From an uncultured Neomegalonema sp. (lineage in GTDB: Bacteria > Pseudomonadota > Alphaproteobacteria > Rhodobacterales > Rhodobacteraceae): a stretch of 32,331 nt of DNA. The translations under genes and the position numbers were made by a program. A model generated the notes under the pieces. That model was not told where the DNA came from. It ran no database searches and saw only the letters and a program-made list of their open reading frames with translations. Of this stretch, positions 22,780-31,999 are shown one piece after another. The stretch is taken from NCBI GenBank assembly GCA_937911325.1, contig CALDSD010000076.1, forward strand, positions 1-32,331. The letters are read 5' to 3'. How positions within the stretch are numbered: the stretch's first letter is position 1; every line of letters starts with the position of its first letter.

Positions 22780-25221
22780 TTATTCCAATGATTGTGGCGT
22801 TTCAGAGGTCTCAAGCTGTTCGAGCAGCTCAGTCGCTCGAGCCACCACGCTAGGGTTTGCACGAGCGTCATCAATGACCCGGATCAAACCAGCTCGAGCG
22901 GCGTCCACCTGTCCCACCCCCGCGCGAGCCGCCGCCAGATGATATTGAACCACCGCTTCATTGGGGAGCGCCTCGGCAGCCTTCTCCAGGATCGGGACCG
23001 CGTCCCGGCTTGACCCCAGTCTATGCAACAGCCACCCGTAGGTATCTTGGAAATGGGGAAGCGATACGCTTTGAAGTCCCCGCGCCATCTCAAAGGCTCG
23101 GTTCAAACTCGCTTCGTCGTCTCGGTTGTCGGCCAGAAGGCTGGCAAGGTTGTTCGCGATAACAAGAGACTGAGGGCGGGCGGTATAGAGAAGCTCATAC
23201 TGAGTGATCGCTTCCTCGACCTCCCCCAGAATCTCTAGCGACTGCGCCAGCATCATGCGGATTTCCGTGCTCTCCGGTGAAGCCTCCAAGCCGCGCTCTG
23301 CAATCCGACGGGCTTCCTCTGGCTCTCCATCGGCAAGAAACATCGCAGCCCTTTGAGAATAAGCTCTCTCGTTTTCAGGAGCCACGCGAATGGCTTTGTC
23401 GAAGCTGCTGCGCGCCTTATCGACTTGTCCGCCGTTCCGCTGCAAAGACCCTAGAAGCACGAGCGCCTCGCCGTTGTTCGGATCCTCTGCGATGATCTTC
23501 TCAAGAAACCCGATCGCTTCATCGGTTCGTTCAGCAAGCAAATAGGTTTGTATGAGGCCAGCCAGGCTAGGCCCGGTCAGCGGCGCCTCAGCATGCATCG
23601 ATTCCAGGATGTTGATGCTCGCTTCGAACTCACCTCGGCCGCTCGCGGCTAAGGCTTGGATTTCTGTTGCTGTGCGTGAGTTGGCGTCGGCTGAAGCGCC
23701 ATCCGCTGCGAGCTGCCGCAATGACTCTGCAACGACCTCGGCGCCAACCCAGTCTCCCTTCTCCAATCGCAGTTGAGCCAATGCGCGAAGAAGATCGCCA
23801 TGCGCCGGCGCATTTGCGAGCGCCTGCTGAATGACCCTTTCCGCGCCATCGAGTTCCTGAGTTCGGCGAAGGAACTGCGCGTAAGCCAAGCTTGGCGTCG
23901 GAGCATAACCCGATGCTCGCGCCGCTTCGGCCATACGGTCGCCCGCCAAATCAGCATTGCCCGACTTTTGATGCGCCTCCGCGAGGAGCAACAAGACCTT
24001 CGTGTTCTCCGGCTCTTGAGCCAATGCGGCGCGCAGATCGATGATGGCTGCGCCGTAATCGCCTCTTGAAAACGCAATCCGACCTCGGAGACCAAGAGCA
24101 GGTACGGAGTTTGGATCGGCGGCGATGACTTCATTGATGATCGCCAATGACTGCTCAGTTTCTCCACGCGCGAAAAGAAGCGAAGCAAGGGTCAACCTGG
24201 CCGATAGCGCTGTCGGGCTGTCTTCGACATCGGCGAGCGCGGCGCGCAGATTGGTGACGGCAGCGTCGAGATCCCCCCTAGCGCTGTCGAGTTCCGCCAT
24301 CGCCGACTGATAGACAAGCTTCTCCTCAGGGTCGTTCTCCGCGTCGAGGTACTCTTGCAGCGCCGCGCGAGCAACCTCGAGCCCTTTGACCTGACCGATG
24401 AATTCGATGACGCCAATGCGCTCAGGGACAGTGGCTTCTTCCCGTGCCGCGAACCGCCGAAACGTGTCGATCGCTGCATCCTGTTCCCCTTGCTGCAACT
24501 GCCAGCGAGCGAGTTGACGGACAAGACCCGCGTTCTCGGGATTTTGCTCAACCAGCGCCTTCAGGGCCTCGCCGACAGATTGATCATCGCCCAGTCTTTC
24601 GAATGCAGCGATGCGCATGAGGCTGAATGGGATGTTTCCCGGATCTCCTTGCAGGCCTTTTTCAAGCTCGACGAGCGCCTCGCGCACCCGGCCATCGCGC
24701 AAGCGCAACGCGGCGAGGACGCCCAGAGCTTCGAGGTCCGCGGGCTCGATCTCCAGCGCTTTGCCGGCCAATTCTTCAGCGAGTTCAAGATCATCGAGCC
24801 GCATGGCGATCGCAGCTCTCAGCGCGAGTGTCGATGGCTTGTCAGGCGCCAACTCCAGAGCTCTCACGCTTAGATCAAGAGCCTGCTCGACCTGGTTGGC
24901 GGCCAGCAGAAGCTGCGCCAGGCTTTCCAAGGCTCTGACATTCTCCGGCTCCAGCTCCGTGACGCGTTGCAAGTTCGCGAAAGCTGTTCGGACGTCCTGC
25001 TGCGCAAGGGCTGCATCGGCGAGCCCAAAATGCGCGTCGACAAGCTGGTCATCCAGGCGGAGAGCGTTTCGAAACTCCAGCACTGCGCGCGCTGGATCGC
25101 CGGCCTCGAGAAGCGCCTGCCCCCCGGCGAGATGGTTTTGCGCCCGCTCCTCCGCGCTTTCGCAGGCGGTCAGAGCAAAAACGACCCCGATCGCGATGAG
25201 GGTCCGAAGTGACAGCGCCAC
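22780..25221 (-). CDS. prsT: PrsT-like TPR lipoprotein of exosortase/EPS loci
   Basis: This 813-residue protein starts with a short lipoprotein signal: VALSLRTLIAIGVVFALTAC (GTG read as Met), with the lipid-attached cysteine at position 20. The rest is almost entirely tetratricopeptide repeats (many ALxLxPDN/A-type helices), fitting the PEP-CTERM system TPR lipoprotein PrsT in size, lipid anchor and neighbourhood. Such proteins are thought to scaffold periplasmic polysaccharide export. The GTG at 25221 is chosen over ATG 25269 because AGGAG lies 7 bases upstream and because this start gives a textbook signal peptide; the longer form would add 16 unneeded residues. It is probably the first gene of a prsT-ATPase-gumC-kinase series. 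The gene symbol is by family resemblance. Confidence 0.82.
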   Translation of the reverse strand: MALSLRTLIAIGVVFALTACESAEERAQNHLAGGQALLEAGDPARAVLEFRNALRLDDQLVDAHFGLADAALAQQDVRTAFANLQRVTELEPENVRALESLAQLLLAANQVEQALDLSVRALELAPDKPSTLALRAAIAMRLDDLELAEELAGKALEIEPADLEALGVLAALRLRDGRVREALVELEKGLQGDPGNIPFSLMRIAAFERLGDDQSVGEALKALVEQNPENAGLVRQLARWQLQQGEQDAAIDTFRRFAAREEATVPERIGVIEFIGQVKGLEVARAALQEYLDAENDPEEKLVYQSAMAELDSARGDLDAAVTNLRAALADVEDSPTALSARLTLASLLFARGETEQSLAIINEVIAADPNSVPALGLRGRIAFSRGDYGAAIIDLRAALAQEPENTKVLLLLAEAHQKSGNADLAGDRMAEAARASGYAPTPSLAYAQFLRRTQELDGAERVIQQALANAPAHGDLLRALAQLRLEKGDWVGAEVVAESLRQLAADGASADANSRTATEIQALAASGRGEFEASINILESMHAEAPLTGPSLAGLIQTYLLAERTDEAIGFLEKIIAEDPNNGEALVLLGSLQRNGGQVDKARSSFDKAIRVAPENERAYSQRAAMFLADGEPEEARRIAERGLEASPESTEIRMMLAQSLEILGEVEEAITQYELLYTARPQSLVIANNLASLLADNRDDEASLNRAFEMARGLQSVSLPHFQDTYGWLLHRLGSSRDAVPILEKAAEALPNEAVVQYHLAAARAGVGQVDAARAGLIRVIDDARANPSVVARATELLEQLETSETPQSLE

Positions 25222-25228
25222 AGAGATT

Positions 25229-25233
25229 CTCCT
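25229..25233 (-). promoter_or_regulatory. Ribosome binding site that fixes the prsT GTG start
   Basis: AGGAG on the minus strand is followed by 7 bases and GTG 25221. No comparable site precedes the upstream ATG at 25269, so the lipoprotein start is favoured. Confidence 0.75.
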
Positions 25234-25436
25234 GAACAAGACTAATACGTACCGAACGTGCTCTAGCATGATTTATCCAGCAAGTTTCAAGCCGTTTTGC
25301 GCCCTCGCGACAAGCAGCGTGTGGCGTTCGGAGGCGCATCGTCTCCGGCGAGCAAGCGCCAGAGCAGCGGGTCGCAGCTACGTGGTGTCGGAGCGTTGTC
25401 CGGCCAATCGCTTAGGACTGGACTGACTTTTAAGTC

Positions 25437-26315
25437 TTAAACGCTTTTACGTCCGGTGATTGCTAGCCTGAGAAACAGCATTGACCTCTTTGCCCGCAGA
25501 CCAATCAGAACGCCGGCGACCTTGATCATATCGAAATCGCTCAATCCGCGCGTCGCCAGTATCGAGCGGAGATGAATGACCGGAGAGAATGCGATCAGAA
25601 CCGCCCGAAAAACCATTCTTAGCGGGTTAAGTCCCTTTTTGTGACAGTTTTGATAGTCTTCGATTGTGAGGCGGCGCCATTTTTTCCAGAGGCCCTGCCA
25701 GTCCGCCCGTGTTGGATGCTTTACACTGGCGTCTTCAGTATAGCTGCAACGAATACCGAGTTTCTTTGCGCGCTGCCCCCAGTCGAAGTCCTCACCGGTG
25801 TCATTGTCAAAGTCGCCGATAGCCAAGAAGGTCGAACGAAGCACGCCCATATTGGCTGTCGCCGCGAAATTTTTCTCTTCGACGTAGGATCTTTGTTTGA
25901 ACGCAAAGATCCGCTCAAATTGATCATATGGATTGAAGCTCTCGGACTCGTGTTCCGAAAACAACTCGATACGACCACCGGAGTAATCGTTTTCCCGAAC
26001 AAATTCGGTTAGCTTTCGGATCCAGTTTCCGTCGGGCACGCAGTCCGCATCGGTGAACAGAAGAATGTCACCCTTGCTCTCTGACGCGCCCAGGTTGCGG
26101 GCATGCGCCGCTCCGCGTCGCGTTTCGCTCAGAAACCGCGTCGACGCGGAGAACTTCGCTTTCGTCGCTGAGAGGTCTTGCGAACTGCTGTTGTCACAAA
26201 CGAGGATCTCGACTTCGTGACCATCGATGGGAAGTTGGGCGTGTAGCGCTTGCAAACAGACGTTCAGGCGCTCGACGTCGTTGTAATGCGGAATGATGAT
26301 TGAAACCGTCGCCAT
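25437..26315 (-). CDS. Family 2 glycosyltransferase
   Basis: This 292-residue GT2 enzyme has VSIIIPHYNDVERLNVCLQA at the N-terminus, LVCDNSS, the donor-side GAAHARNLGASESKGD and the metal-binding TDADCVPDG. The downstream GEDFDWGQRAKKLG matches the acceptor/catalytic ED region of this family. A hydrophobic basic C-terminal helix region suggests membrane association. ATG 26315 shares its A with the TGA of the upstream methyltransferase (TGATG), a clear sign of translational coupling, so it is preferred over TTG 26318. The gap of 215 bases to prsT suggests a separate promoter for prsT. Sugar specificity is unknown. Confidence 0.87.
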   Translation of the reverse strand: MATVSIIIPHYNDVERLNVCLQALHAQLPIDGHEVEILVCDNSSSQDLSATKAKFSASTRFLSETRRGAAHARNLGASESKGDILLFTDADCVPDGNWIRKLTEFVRENDYSGGRIELFSEHESESFNPYDQFERIFAFKQRSYVEEKNFAATANMGVLRSTFLAIGDFDNDTGEDFDWGQRAKKLGIRCSYTEDASVKHPTRADWQGLWKKWRRLTIEDYQNCHKKGLNPLRMVFRAVLIAFSPVIHLRSILATRGLSDFDMIKVAGVLIGLRAKRSMLFLRLAITGRKSV

Positions 26316-27115
26316 CAATCTGGCTTACGGCAAACAAACAGCGTTTCGAACGGATCAATTTCGGCCTGATACGCGGCGTCGCCGTCTCGTTCATAAGCCG
26401 CCCAAGGGTCGACGTCGAAGCCAACCGCGCGCAGGCGGGCCACGTAGTCGTCTTCTTTGTAAAGTCGGACATGATCATGCTGTCCGTAGATACGCGTACG
26501 ATCCGAGTCGGTTGGGGCGTGTTTTCCCTCGAGCGTCGCCTCCAGCTTCCGAGAGATCGGCACCTGAAGTATCGCGGTCCCACCAGGCCTCAAGACGCGC
26601 AAAATCTCGGACATAGCCAGCCGATCGTCAGGGACGTGCTCCAGAACGTGGTTGCACAAAACAAAATCGAACGAATTCTCGGCATACTCGAGGGCGCAGA
26701 GATCCGCTTCTTGAAGTGGGTGTATTTCTAGGTATCGCTCTGGCTCAAGGTCGGCGCAAACATATCGTTCGCCGTGAATTGGCGACAACTTCATAGAAAT
26801 TCCGCGCTCTGGCGCCATGTGTAGAATATCGCAGGCGCTCTCGAAGATCTTCGTGTGTCGGCGCAAGTATAACATCACCAAACGAATGCGCGAATTCGAA
26901 CGACAGACCGGGCATTCGTCGCCACGTTTCGGCAAACCGCCTATGATCTGCAGCTTGTAGAGCGTCGGATTAGGATAGCCTTGATCAAGCCAGCGCCGGG
27001 TTCGTGAGCCACAGATGTCGCAAGTGCGGCCAAACCCGAAGTGAGCGATCCGAAGCAACGCGAGGCTCCCACGCGCGCCTACCAGTGATTTCACGATGTC
27101 TGCTGCCCGACCCAA
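26315..27115 (-). CDS. Zinc-ribbon class I methyltransferase
   Basis: This ~266-residue protein has two CxxC pairs in its first 75 residues (TCDICGS and ECPVCRS), likely binding one zinc. A SAM-dependent methyltransferase core follows. Motif I is the unusual ILHMAPERGIS instead of the usual glycine-rich loop, followed by VCADLEP, DFVLCNHVLEHVPDD and RVLRPGGTAILQVP. This APE-type variant recurs in methyltransferases of glycan clusters. It is coupled to the GT2 gene downstream (4-base-type overlap), so the two probably modify and add the same residue. The start is uncertain: TTG 27115 has a G-rich stretch upstream, and GTG 27094 is the alternative. The substrate is not known. Confidence 0.8.
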   Translation of the reverse strand: MGRAADIVKSLVGARGSLALLRIAHFGFGRTCDICGSRTRRWLDQGYPNPTLYKLQIIGGLPKRGDECPVCRSNSRIRLVMLYLRRHTKIFESACDILHMAPERGISMKLSPIHGERYVCADLEPERYLEIHPLQEADLCALEYAENSFDFVLCNHVLEHVPDDRLAMSEILRVLRPGGTAILQVPISRKLEATLEGKHAPTDSDRTRIYGQHDHVRLYKEDDYVARLRAVGFDVDPWAAYERDGDAAYQAEIDPFETLFVCRKPD

Positions 27116-27202
27116 GGCGCCCCCCAGCGATAGTTTTCAGGTGAGGTGTTGCGATGAATGAAGACGAAGCAACTCGGATGCCAGCGGCTTGAAACGTCGC
27201 TC

Positions 27203-28288
27203 TTACGACCCGGCTGCAAGTCCGAGACGAGCGCCGGTTCGCGCCTTCTCCGCAAGACCCAGCCACCATTCCTGATTGTCCAGATACCAGCGAAGCGTCT
27301 GTTTCAGCCCGCTTTCAAAGGTCTCTTGCGGCTCCCAGCCGAGCTCTTTTCGGACGAATTCGGGGTCGATCGCGTACCGAAGATCATGGCCAGGACGATC
27401 CGTCACGAATGTGATAAGCCGGTCGTGGGGCGCGCCTTCGGGACGCAGGTCGTCCATCGCTGCACAGATCGCGCGCACAACGTCGATATTCCGCCGCTCG
27501 GCATTGCCGCCAATGGCGTAGGTTTGTCCTGTGCGGCCCTTTTCCATCACCAGCGCCAGGGCGCGGGCGTGATCCTCGACATGCAACCAATCGCGCACGT
27601 TCTCGCCAGTGCCGTAGACAGGCAACGGACGCGCCTCAACAGCGGCGATGGTCATCACCGGGATCATCTTCTCTGGAAACTGCCAGGGGCCGTAGTTGTT
27701 CGAGCAATTCGATGTGACGACGTCGAGCCCATAAGTCTCGCCCCAGGCGCGCACGAGATGGTCTGACGCCGCTTTCGAGGCGGAGTACGGACTGTTCGGT
27801 TGATAAGGCGAGGTCTCGGTAAACGGAGCGTCTGTTGGGCTCAGGCTGCCAAAGACTTCATCGGTGGAGATGTGGTGGAAACGTCGACGACTAGAGCGAC
27901 CCGCATCGAACGCGCGGACAGCTTCGAGCAGCGTAAACGTCCCCATGATGTTCGTTTCGAGAAAGGTCGAGGGCCCATCGATCGAGCGGTCGACATGGCT
28001 TTCCGCGGCAAGATGCATAACCGTGTCGGGCTCGTGTTCCTCAAGCAGAGACGCGACCAGAGACCGATCTCGGATATCGCCTTTCACAAAGGCGTATCGA
28101 TCGCTTTGCGCGACGGATTCGATCGCTTCGGGCGTGGCTGCGTAGGTCAGTAGATCAAGGTTGACGACCTCTGCGCCTTTGTCTCGGATCAGATGCCGAA
28201 TGACGGCGGATCCGATAAAGCCGCATCCGCCTGTGACGAGGACCTTCCCGCCTTCTCTCCTCCGGCTGCGGGAACTGGGGTCGCCCAT
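27203..28288 (-). CDS. rmlB: dTDP-glucose 4,6-dehydratase
   Basis: This 361-residue short-chain dehydrogenase makes dTDP-4-keto-6-deoxyglucose from dTDP-glucose, the second step of dTDP-L-rhamnose synthesis. It has the NAD-binding loop TGGCGFIGS (19-27), the STDEVFG catalytic block (141-147) and YSASK (168-172) with the catalytic Tyr and Lys. [14 protein letters not shown] and [11 protein letters not shown] are typical RmlB signatures. The product can also be diverted to other deoxysugars, including C-methylated ones. ATG 28288 has AAGGG upstream, and its first 100 bases overlap the end of rmlC in another frame. The N-terminus is ~13 residues longer than usual before KVLVTGG, and no closer start codon exists. 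Confidence 0.95.
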   Translation of the reverse strand: MGDPSSRSRRREGGKVLVTGGCGFIGSAVIRHLIRDKGAEVVNLDLLTYAATPEAIESVAQSDRYAFVKGDIRDRSLVASLLEEHEPDTVMHLAAESHVDRSIDGPSTFLETNIMGTFTLLEAVRAFDAGRSSRRRFHHISTDEVFGSLSPTDAPFTETSPYQPNSPYSASKAASDHLVRAWGETYGLDVVTSNCSNNYGPWQFPEKMIPVMTIAAVEARPLPVYGTGENVRDWLHVEDHARALALVMEKGRTGQTYAIGGNAERRNIDVVRAICAAMDDLRPEGAPHDRLITFVTDRPGHDLRYAIDPEFVRKELGWEPQETFESGLKQTLRWYLDNQEWWLGLAEKARTGARLGLAAGS

Positions 28289-28839
28289 TCGGACACCCTT
28301 GGGGCGCTCGCGTCTTTGCCTGACAGGATAGGACGCCCATCGACCAGCCCTCCCTCAACCTCGTCGAGCGGCCAGACAATTCCCAATTCGGGGTCGTCCC
28401 AAGCAACGGAGCCGTCGCAGTCCGGCGCATAAGGCGCATCGACCTTATACTGAACTTCAGCATCCGCGCTGAGCGTCAAAAACCCATGAAGAAAGCCAGC
28501 TGGAACAAGCACTTGAGCGCCATTGTCCGCGCTCAGCTCTGCCCCGAACCATTGCCCAATCGACGCGGAGCCCGGTCGCATGTCCACCGCCACGTCCCAT
28601 ATTCGACCCGCTGTGCAACGAACGAGTTTCGCCTGAGCCATGGGCGGCGATTGGTAGTGCAATCCGCGAAGCACGCCAGGCGCGCGCGACAGGGAGTGGT
28701 TGTCTTGCACCCATGTGTAGTCGAGGCCCTCGGTTTCGAAGGCCCGCTGGCTCCAGGTCTCGCTGAAGTACCCGCGTTCGTCGCCGTAACGTTTTGGCCT
28801 GACGACGAGCAGGTCCGAAATAGGGGTGCGCTCAAACAC
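28189..28839 (-). CDS. rmlC: dTDP-4-dehydrorhamnose 3,5-epimerase
   Basis: This 216-residue cupin enzyme of the third rhamnose step has the family landmarks [10 protein letters not shown] (20-29), the RGLHYQ block (58-63) with the catalytic His, [11 protein letters not shown] (81-91), PAGFLHGF and the substrate-contacting YKVDAPY. GTG 28839 is chosen because AAGGG lies 8 bases upstream and because [10 protein letters not shown] is the normal RmlC opening. The longer frame back to 28941 would add 34 atypical residues. Most RmlC proteins end soon after the [10 protein letters not shown] stretch (~180). Here ~30 extra Ser/Ala-rich residues run 100 nt into rmlB in a different frame, ending at TGA 28189. 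Confidence 0.93.
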   Translation of the reverse strand: MFERTPISDLLVVRPKRYGDERGYFSETWSQRAFETEGLDYTWVQDNHSLSRAPGVLRGLHYQSPPMAQAKLVRCTAGRIWDVAVDMRPGSASIGQWFGAELSADNGAQVLVPAGFLHGFLTLSADAEVQYKVDAPYAPDCDGSVAWDDPELGIVWPLDEVEGGLVDGRPILSGKDASAPRVSEWATPVPAAGGEKAGRSSSQADAALSDPPSFGI

Positions 28840-28847
28840 AGTAGAAA

Positions 28848-28852
28848 CCCTT
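28848..28852 (-). promoter_or_regulatory. Ribosome binding site fixing the rmlC GTG start
   Basis: AAGGG on the minus strand is followed by 8 bases and GTG 28839. It sits inside the longer frame and supports the shorter, family-typical N-terminus. Confidence 0.6.
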
Positions 28853-29132
28853 CGCAACGCGTCTGCGGCAAAACTCTGAAAGCGGCAGATGATCGTGATG
28901 GCGTCAATGTCAGCCCTCATACCGTGCAAGTAAGCCGCCAAAACGCCGCTGCTGTGTCAAAAATTGCATCGGACGGCGACACTGATGTCCGAGGTTCTCG
29001 CCATCGCCTTCATGTTCTTTGTTGAAGCGCCGCAACCCTGTAAGTCCAAGATGTTGGTGCACTCTTTGCAGCTGCCGTGACCTTTAAGTTCTACCGCGCG
29101 TCATCGCGCTCATCGAGCTCAGCGGGTTTACG

Positions 29133-29140
29133 AGGAAGAG
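29133..29140 (+). promoter_or_regulatory. Ribosome binding site of the Alg14-like gene
   Basis: AGGAAGAG lies just before GTG 29143, which is 22 codons inside the longest frame (GTG 29077). It favours the shorter start, which places the glycine-rich family motif near residue 16. Confidence 0.65.
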
Positions 29141-29142
29141 AC

Positions 29143-29634
29143 GTGACGAACAAAGTCGACCAACCGCGCGTACTCGCCGTCGCTTCGGGGGGAGGGCACT
29201 TCGTACAGCTTCGTCGGATGCGCACGGCGTGGGCCGGCTGCGAAGTCCATTACGTCACGACCAGCGATGGGTACCGCGCGGAAATCGCTGCTGAGGAAAC
29301 GGACGGCGTTCGACCCGAACTGCATGTCGTGCCCGACGCCAATCGATGGCAAAAACTGCGTCTCTTGCGGCAGTTGCTGGCGATTGCGTGGGTCGTGCTT
29401 CGCGTGCGGCCGGATGTGATCGTCTCGACCGGCGCCGCGCCCGGGTACTTCGCCATCCGCCTCGGCCGCTTGATCGGGGCTCGAACCGCGTGGATCGACA
29501 GCATCGCCAACACCGAGACCTTGTCCCTGGCCGGTCAACGCGCGGGAAAGCATGCGGATCTGTTTTTGACGCAGTGGGAGCATTTGTCGGTGGAGGACGG
29601 GGACGGCCCGCGTTTTGAGGGGTCTGTCCTGTGA
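29143..29634 (+). CDS. PssD/Alg14-like glycosyltransferase subunit
   Basis: This 163-residue protein resembles Alg14/PssD, the membrane-anchoring and acceptor-binding half of a two-part family-1-type glycosyltransferase. It has RVLAVASGGGHFVQLRRM near the N-terminus, the hydrophobic helix LLRQLLAIAWVVLRV and the VSTGAAPGYFAIRLG stretch. The next gene encodes the donor-binding half and overlaps it by four bases (GTGA), so the two are certainly co-translated and probably form a heterodimer. The GTG at 29143 is selected on its ribosome site. Which sugar it adds is not visible; in known pairs it is often glucuronic acid, glucose or galactose. Confidence 0.85.
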   Translation: MTNKVDQPRVLAVASGGGHFVQLRRMRTAWAGCEVHYVTTSDGYRAEIAAEETDGVRPELHVVPDANRWQKLRLLRQLLAIAWVVLRVRPDVIVSTGAAPGYFAIRLGRLIGARTAWIDSIANTETLSLAGQRAGKHADLFLTQWEHLSVEDGDGPRFEGSVL

Positions 29635-30143
29635 TTTTTCTGACCGTCGGCACGCAGCTCCCGTTCGACCGCCTGACACGGGCTGTCGACGCCTGGGCGG
29701 CGGCCAACCCCTCGGCGACGGTTTTCGGACAGATCGCACAGCCCGATGCAAGCGGGTACCGCCCCAAGAACTTCGAGACCTGCGCATTTCTGGAGCCCGC
29801 GGAGGTTGAGCGCCGGTTTCAGACCGCGGACGCTGTGATCGGTCATGCCGGAATGGGCACGATCATCACCGCGCTGACCCACGCCAAACCGCTTCTGATC
29901 ATGCCGCGCCGGGCGCATTTGTCCGAACAGCGCAATGACCATCAGTTCGGCACAGCCGGACGCTTTGGCGACAAGCCCGGCGTTTCGGTGATCCATGAAG
30001 AACATGAGGCGAAGGATGCGATCGATCGGCTGTGGACCCGGGCTCGAACCAGCGGCGATCCTGACGCCGGTCCCGCAATCTCTCCAGTCGCTGAAGCGCG
30101 CCTCACAAAGGCTCTCAGGACGTTTATCTGGAACGACGCTTAA
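29631..30143 (+). CDS. PssE/Alg13-like glycosyltransferase subunit
   Basis: This 170-residue protein corresponds to the C-terminal half of a GT28-type enzyme, as in Alg13 and PssE. It opens [20 protein letters not shown] and carries the nucleotide-sugar site [20 protein letters not shown] followed by [15 protein letters not shown]. It would bind the nucleotide sugar while the preceding Alg14-like subunit holds the lipid acceptor. The GTG start overlaps the upstream TGA, and GAGGGG precedes it by 8 bases. It ends at TAA 30141-30143, overlapping the convergent rmlA stop by four bases (TTAA). Confidence 0.88.
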   Translation: MIFLTVGTQLPFDRLTRAVDAWAAANPSATVFGQIAQPDASGYRPKNFETCAFLEPAEVERRFQTADAVIGHAGMGTIITALTHAKPLLIMPRRAHLSEQRNDHQFGTAGRFGDKPGVSVIHEEHEAKDAIDRLWTRARTSGDPDAGPAISPVAEARLTKALRTFIWNDA

Positions 30144-31021
30144 AAGACTTCGCGTCCCAGCTCGGGCAGGCGCTGGAGGTAAGCGCCATAGCCGGATTTC
30201 TCTGTCTCCGCCCCCAGAGCCAACAGCGCCTCGTCGTCGATCCAACCGGCTCGCCAGGCGATTTCTTCCGGGGCGCAGATCTTGAGACCCTGACGCTGCT
30301 CGACGGTCTGCACGAACTGCCCAGCCTGCAACAACGACTCGAATGTGCCGGTATCCAGCCACGCATAGCCGCGGCCAAGGCGTTCGACGTAAAGGTCGCC
30401 GCGCCGCAGGTAGGCGTTGTTCACGTCTGTGATTTCGAGTTCGCCGCGGGCCGAGGGCCTTACGCCAGCGGCAATGTCGAGAACGTCGTTGTCGTAAAAA
30501 TAAAGGCCCGTCACCGCGAAGTTCGATTTGGGAACGGCCGGCTTTTCCTCAATCGAGGTGGCTTTGCCGTCCGCACCAAACGCGACGACGCCATACCGCT
30601 CAGGGTCAGAGACCTGATAGCCGAACACGGTCGCGCCGGATTTCCGCGCGCGCGCGGCCCGCAACACGTCGTAAAGGCCGCCGCCGTAGAAGATGTTGTC
30701 GCCAAGAACGAGCGAGACGGGGTCGCTGCCGACGAACTCGCGACCAATGATGAAGGCCTGGGCGAGACCTTCGGGCTTCGGTTGCACAGCATACTGGATA
30801 GACACGCCCCAACGTGCGCCATCTCCGAGGAGACGCTCAAACTGCTCCGCATCGTGGGGGGTGGTGATGATCAAGATCTCCCGAATGCCGGCCATCATCA
30901 GCACGGACAACGGATAGTAGATCATCGGCTTGTCGAAGACCGGCAAAAGCTGTTTCGAGACGCTCTGCGTGAGCGGATGCAGACGCGTGCCCGAACCGCC
31001 GGCCAGAATAATGCCCTTCAT
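30140..31021 (-). CDS. rmlA: Glucose-1-phosphate thymidylyltransferase
   Basis: This 293-residue enzyme of the first rhamnose step makes dTDP-glucose from dTTP and glucose-1-phosphate. It has the nucleotide-binding loop [13 protein letters not shown] (6-18), [29 protein letters not shown] and ITDVNNAYL, all standard for RmlA. Its length matches the family. The ATG overlaps the rmlD stop (ATGA), so the pair is translationally coupled. With rmlB and rmlC it completes the dTDP-L-rhamnose set in this window. Confidence 0.96.
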   Translation of the reverse strand: MKGIILAGGSGTRLHPLTQSVSKQLLPVFDKPMIYYPLSVLMMAGIREILIITTPHDAEQFERLLGDGARWGVSIQYAVQPKPEGLAQAFIIGREFVGSDPVSLVLGDNIFYGGGLYDVLRAARARKSGATVFGYQVSDPERYGVVAFGADGKATSIEEKPAVPKSNFAVTGLYFYDNDVLDIAAGVRPSARGELEITDVNNAYLRRGDLYVERLGRGYAWLDTGTFESLLQAGQFVQTVEQRQGLKICAPEEIAWRAGWIDDEALLALGAETEKSGYGAYLQRLPELGREVF

Positions 31022-31905
31022 TCCGCCACGTCCTCTGGTCGGATCATCGTCAAAACCTCGTCGAGCGCTTCGGACAAAGGTCTCGGCGCTTGCCCGAACA
31101 CATGCGTGAAACGGGCCAAGTCGAGCGTTGAGTTGGCGGGACGGGCTGCGGGCGTGGGATACTCGGCCGTCGAAATGCGCTCGACGACGGGCGCACGCTC
31201 GATCAGGGGTCCGGCAGCTTTCGAGAAGATCGTTTCGGCGAACTCCGCCCAGCTTGTTTCGTCCGCGCCCGCATAATTGGTCACGCCCCAGACAGCGTCG
31301 TCGGCGGACGATCCTGCGGCCTTCTGGGCGGCAAGCAGACAGGCGCGCGCCAGATCCAGCGCAGATGTCGGCTGTCCGCGCTGATCATGGACGACGCGCA
31401 GATGATCGCGCGCGGACGCCAGGCGCAGCATCGTCCGTACAAAATTGTGCCCCCAGGGCGCATAAACCCAGGCCGTCCGTAGAATCACAGTCTGCGGTTG
31501 AGCTGAAAGCGCGGCCAGTTCTCCGGCGAGCTTGCTTTGCCCATAGGCGTTGATCGGGTCCGTCTCGTCGTCTTCCCGATACGGTCTGTCGCCACCGCCG
31601 GGATAGACGTAGTCGGTCGACACATGAATGAGCGGCGCGCCCAGATCGGCGGCGGCGCGCGCCAGTTCGCCGACCCCAGTCGCATTCACTGCAAAGGCGC
31701 GTTCGCGCTCGGTCTCGGCCTTGTCGACGGCGGTGTAAGCCGCCGCGTTGATGATCACTTCAGGCTGTGCGCGCTCAAGAGCCGGCCAAATCGTCTCAGG
31801 CGACGCCAGATCCACTTGCGATCGATCGAGGACGGCGGCCGAGGGATCCAGTCGCGCCAGCGCATGTGCGAGCTGTCCGGTTCGTCCGATGACGACGGTT
31901 TTCAT
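31018..31905 (-). CDS. rmlD: dTDP-4-dehydrorhamnose reductase
   Basis: This 295-residue short-chain reductase carries out the last rhamnose step with NAD(P)H. It has [13 protein letters not shown] at the N-terminus, [24 protein letters not shown] and the catalytic YGQSK. ATG 31905 is chosen over the frame start at 31947 because AGAGG lies 7-8 bases upstream and because [12 protein letters not shown] is the normal family opening. It is the first gene of the rmlDA pair and diverges from the secreted-protein gene starting at 32000. Confidence 0.95.
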   Translation of the reverse strand: MKTVVIGRTGQLAHALARLDPSAAVLDRSQVDLASPETIWPALERAQPEVIINAAAYTAVDKAETERERAFAVNATGVGELARAAADLGAPLIHVSTDYVYPGGGDRPYREDDETDPINAYGQSKLAGELAALSAQPQTVILRTAWVYAPWGHNFVRTMLRLASARDHLRVVHDQRGQPTSALDLARACLLAAQKAAGSSADDAVWGVTNYAGADETSWAEFAETIFSKAAGPLIERAPVVERISTAEYPTPAARPANSTLDLARFTHVFGQAPRPLSEALDEVLTMIRPEDVAE

Positions 31906-31999
31906 GGGCCGCCTCTCGTTGCTGAAGATGCGTTGCGCACCAGACACGATGGCGCGCGGCTTGCAAGACTTTTTTAACGTTTCACCGAGGGGAAATCCG
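31906..31999. promoter_or_regulatory. Divergent promoter region between rmlD and the CTERM-protein gene
   Basis: These 94 bases separate two diverging genes and must hold at least one promoter. A T-run (ACTTTTTTAAC, around 31968-31978) lies just before the GAGGGGAAA ribosome site of the plus-strand gene. No clear -35/-10 pair is recognisable. Confidence 0.35.

Larger units (their letters stand above)
28840..29142. promoter_or_regulatory. Divergent intergenic region between rmlC and the Alg14-like gene
   Basis: The 303 bases between two diverging starts must carry promoters for both directions. It holds one inverted repeat, TCGGAC (28969-28974) with GTCCGA (28987-28992), around a 12-base loop. 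I see no convincing -35/-10 elements, no RNA gene and no credible small coding frame; the frame running on from rmlC to 28941 is probably untranslated. Confidence 0.35.

Noticed and set aside
25222-25269. Longer prsT start at ATG 25269
   Set aside because: It would bury the lipoprotein signal behind 16 residues, and the AGGAG-GTG pair at 25233-25219 is much better.
27154-27192. A 12-codon plus-strand frame with a GAGGTG-like site in the gap between rmlB and the methyltransferase
   Set aside because: It is too short to distinguish from chance, with no conservation evidence.
28840-28941. N-terminal extension of rmlC
   Set aside because: The extra 34 residues do not fit the family, and a good ribosome site precedes GTG 28839.
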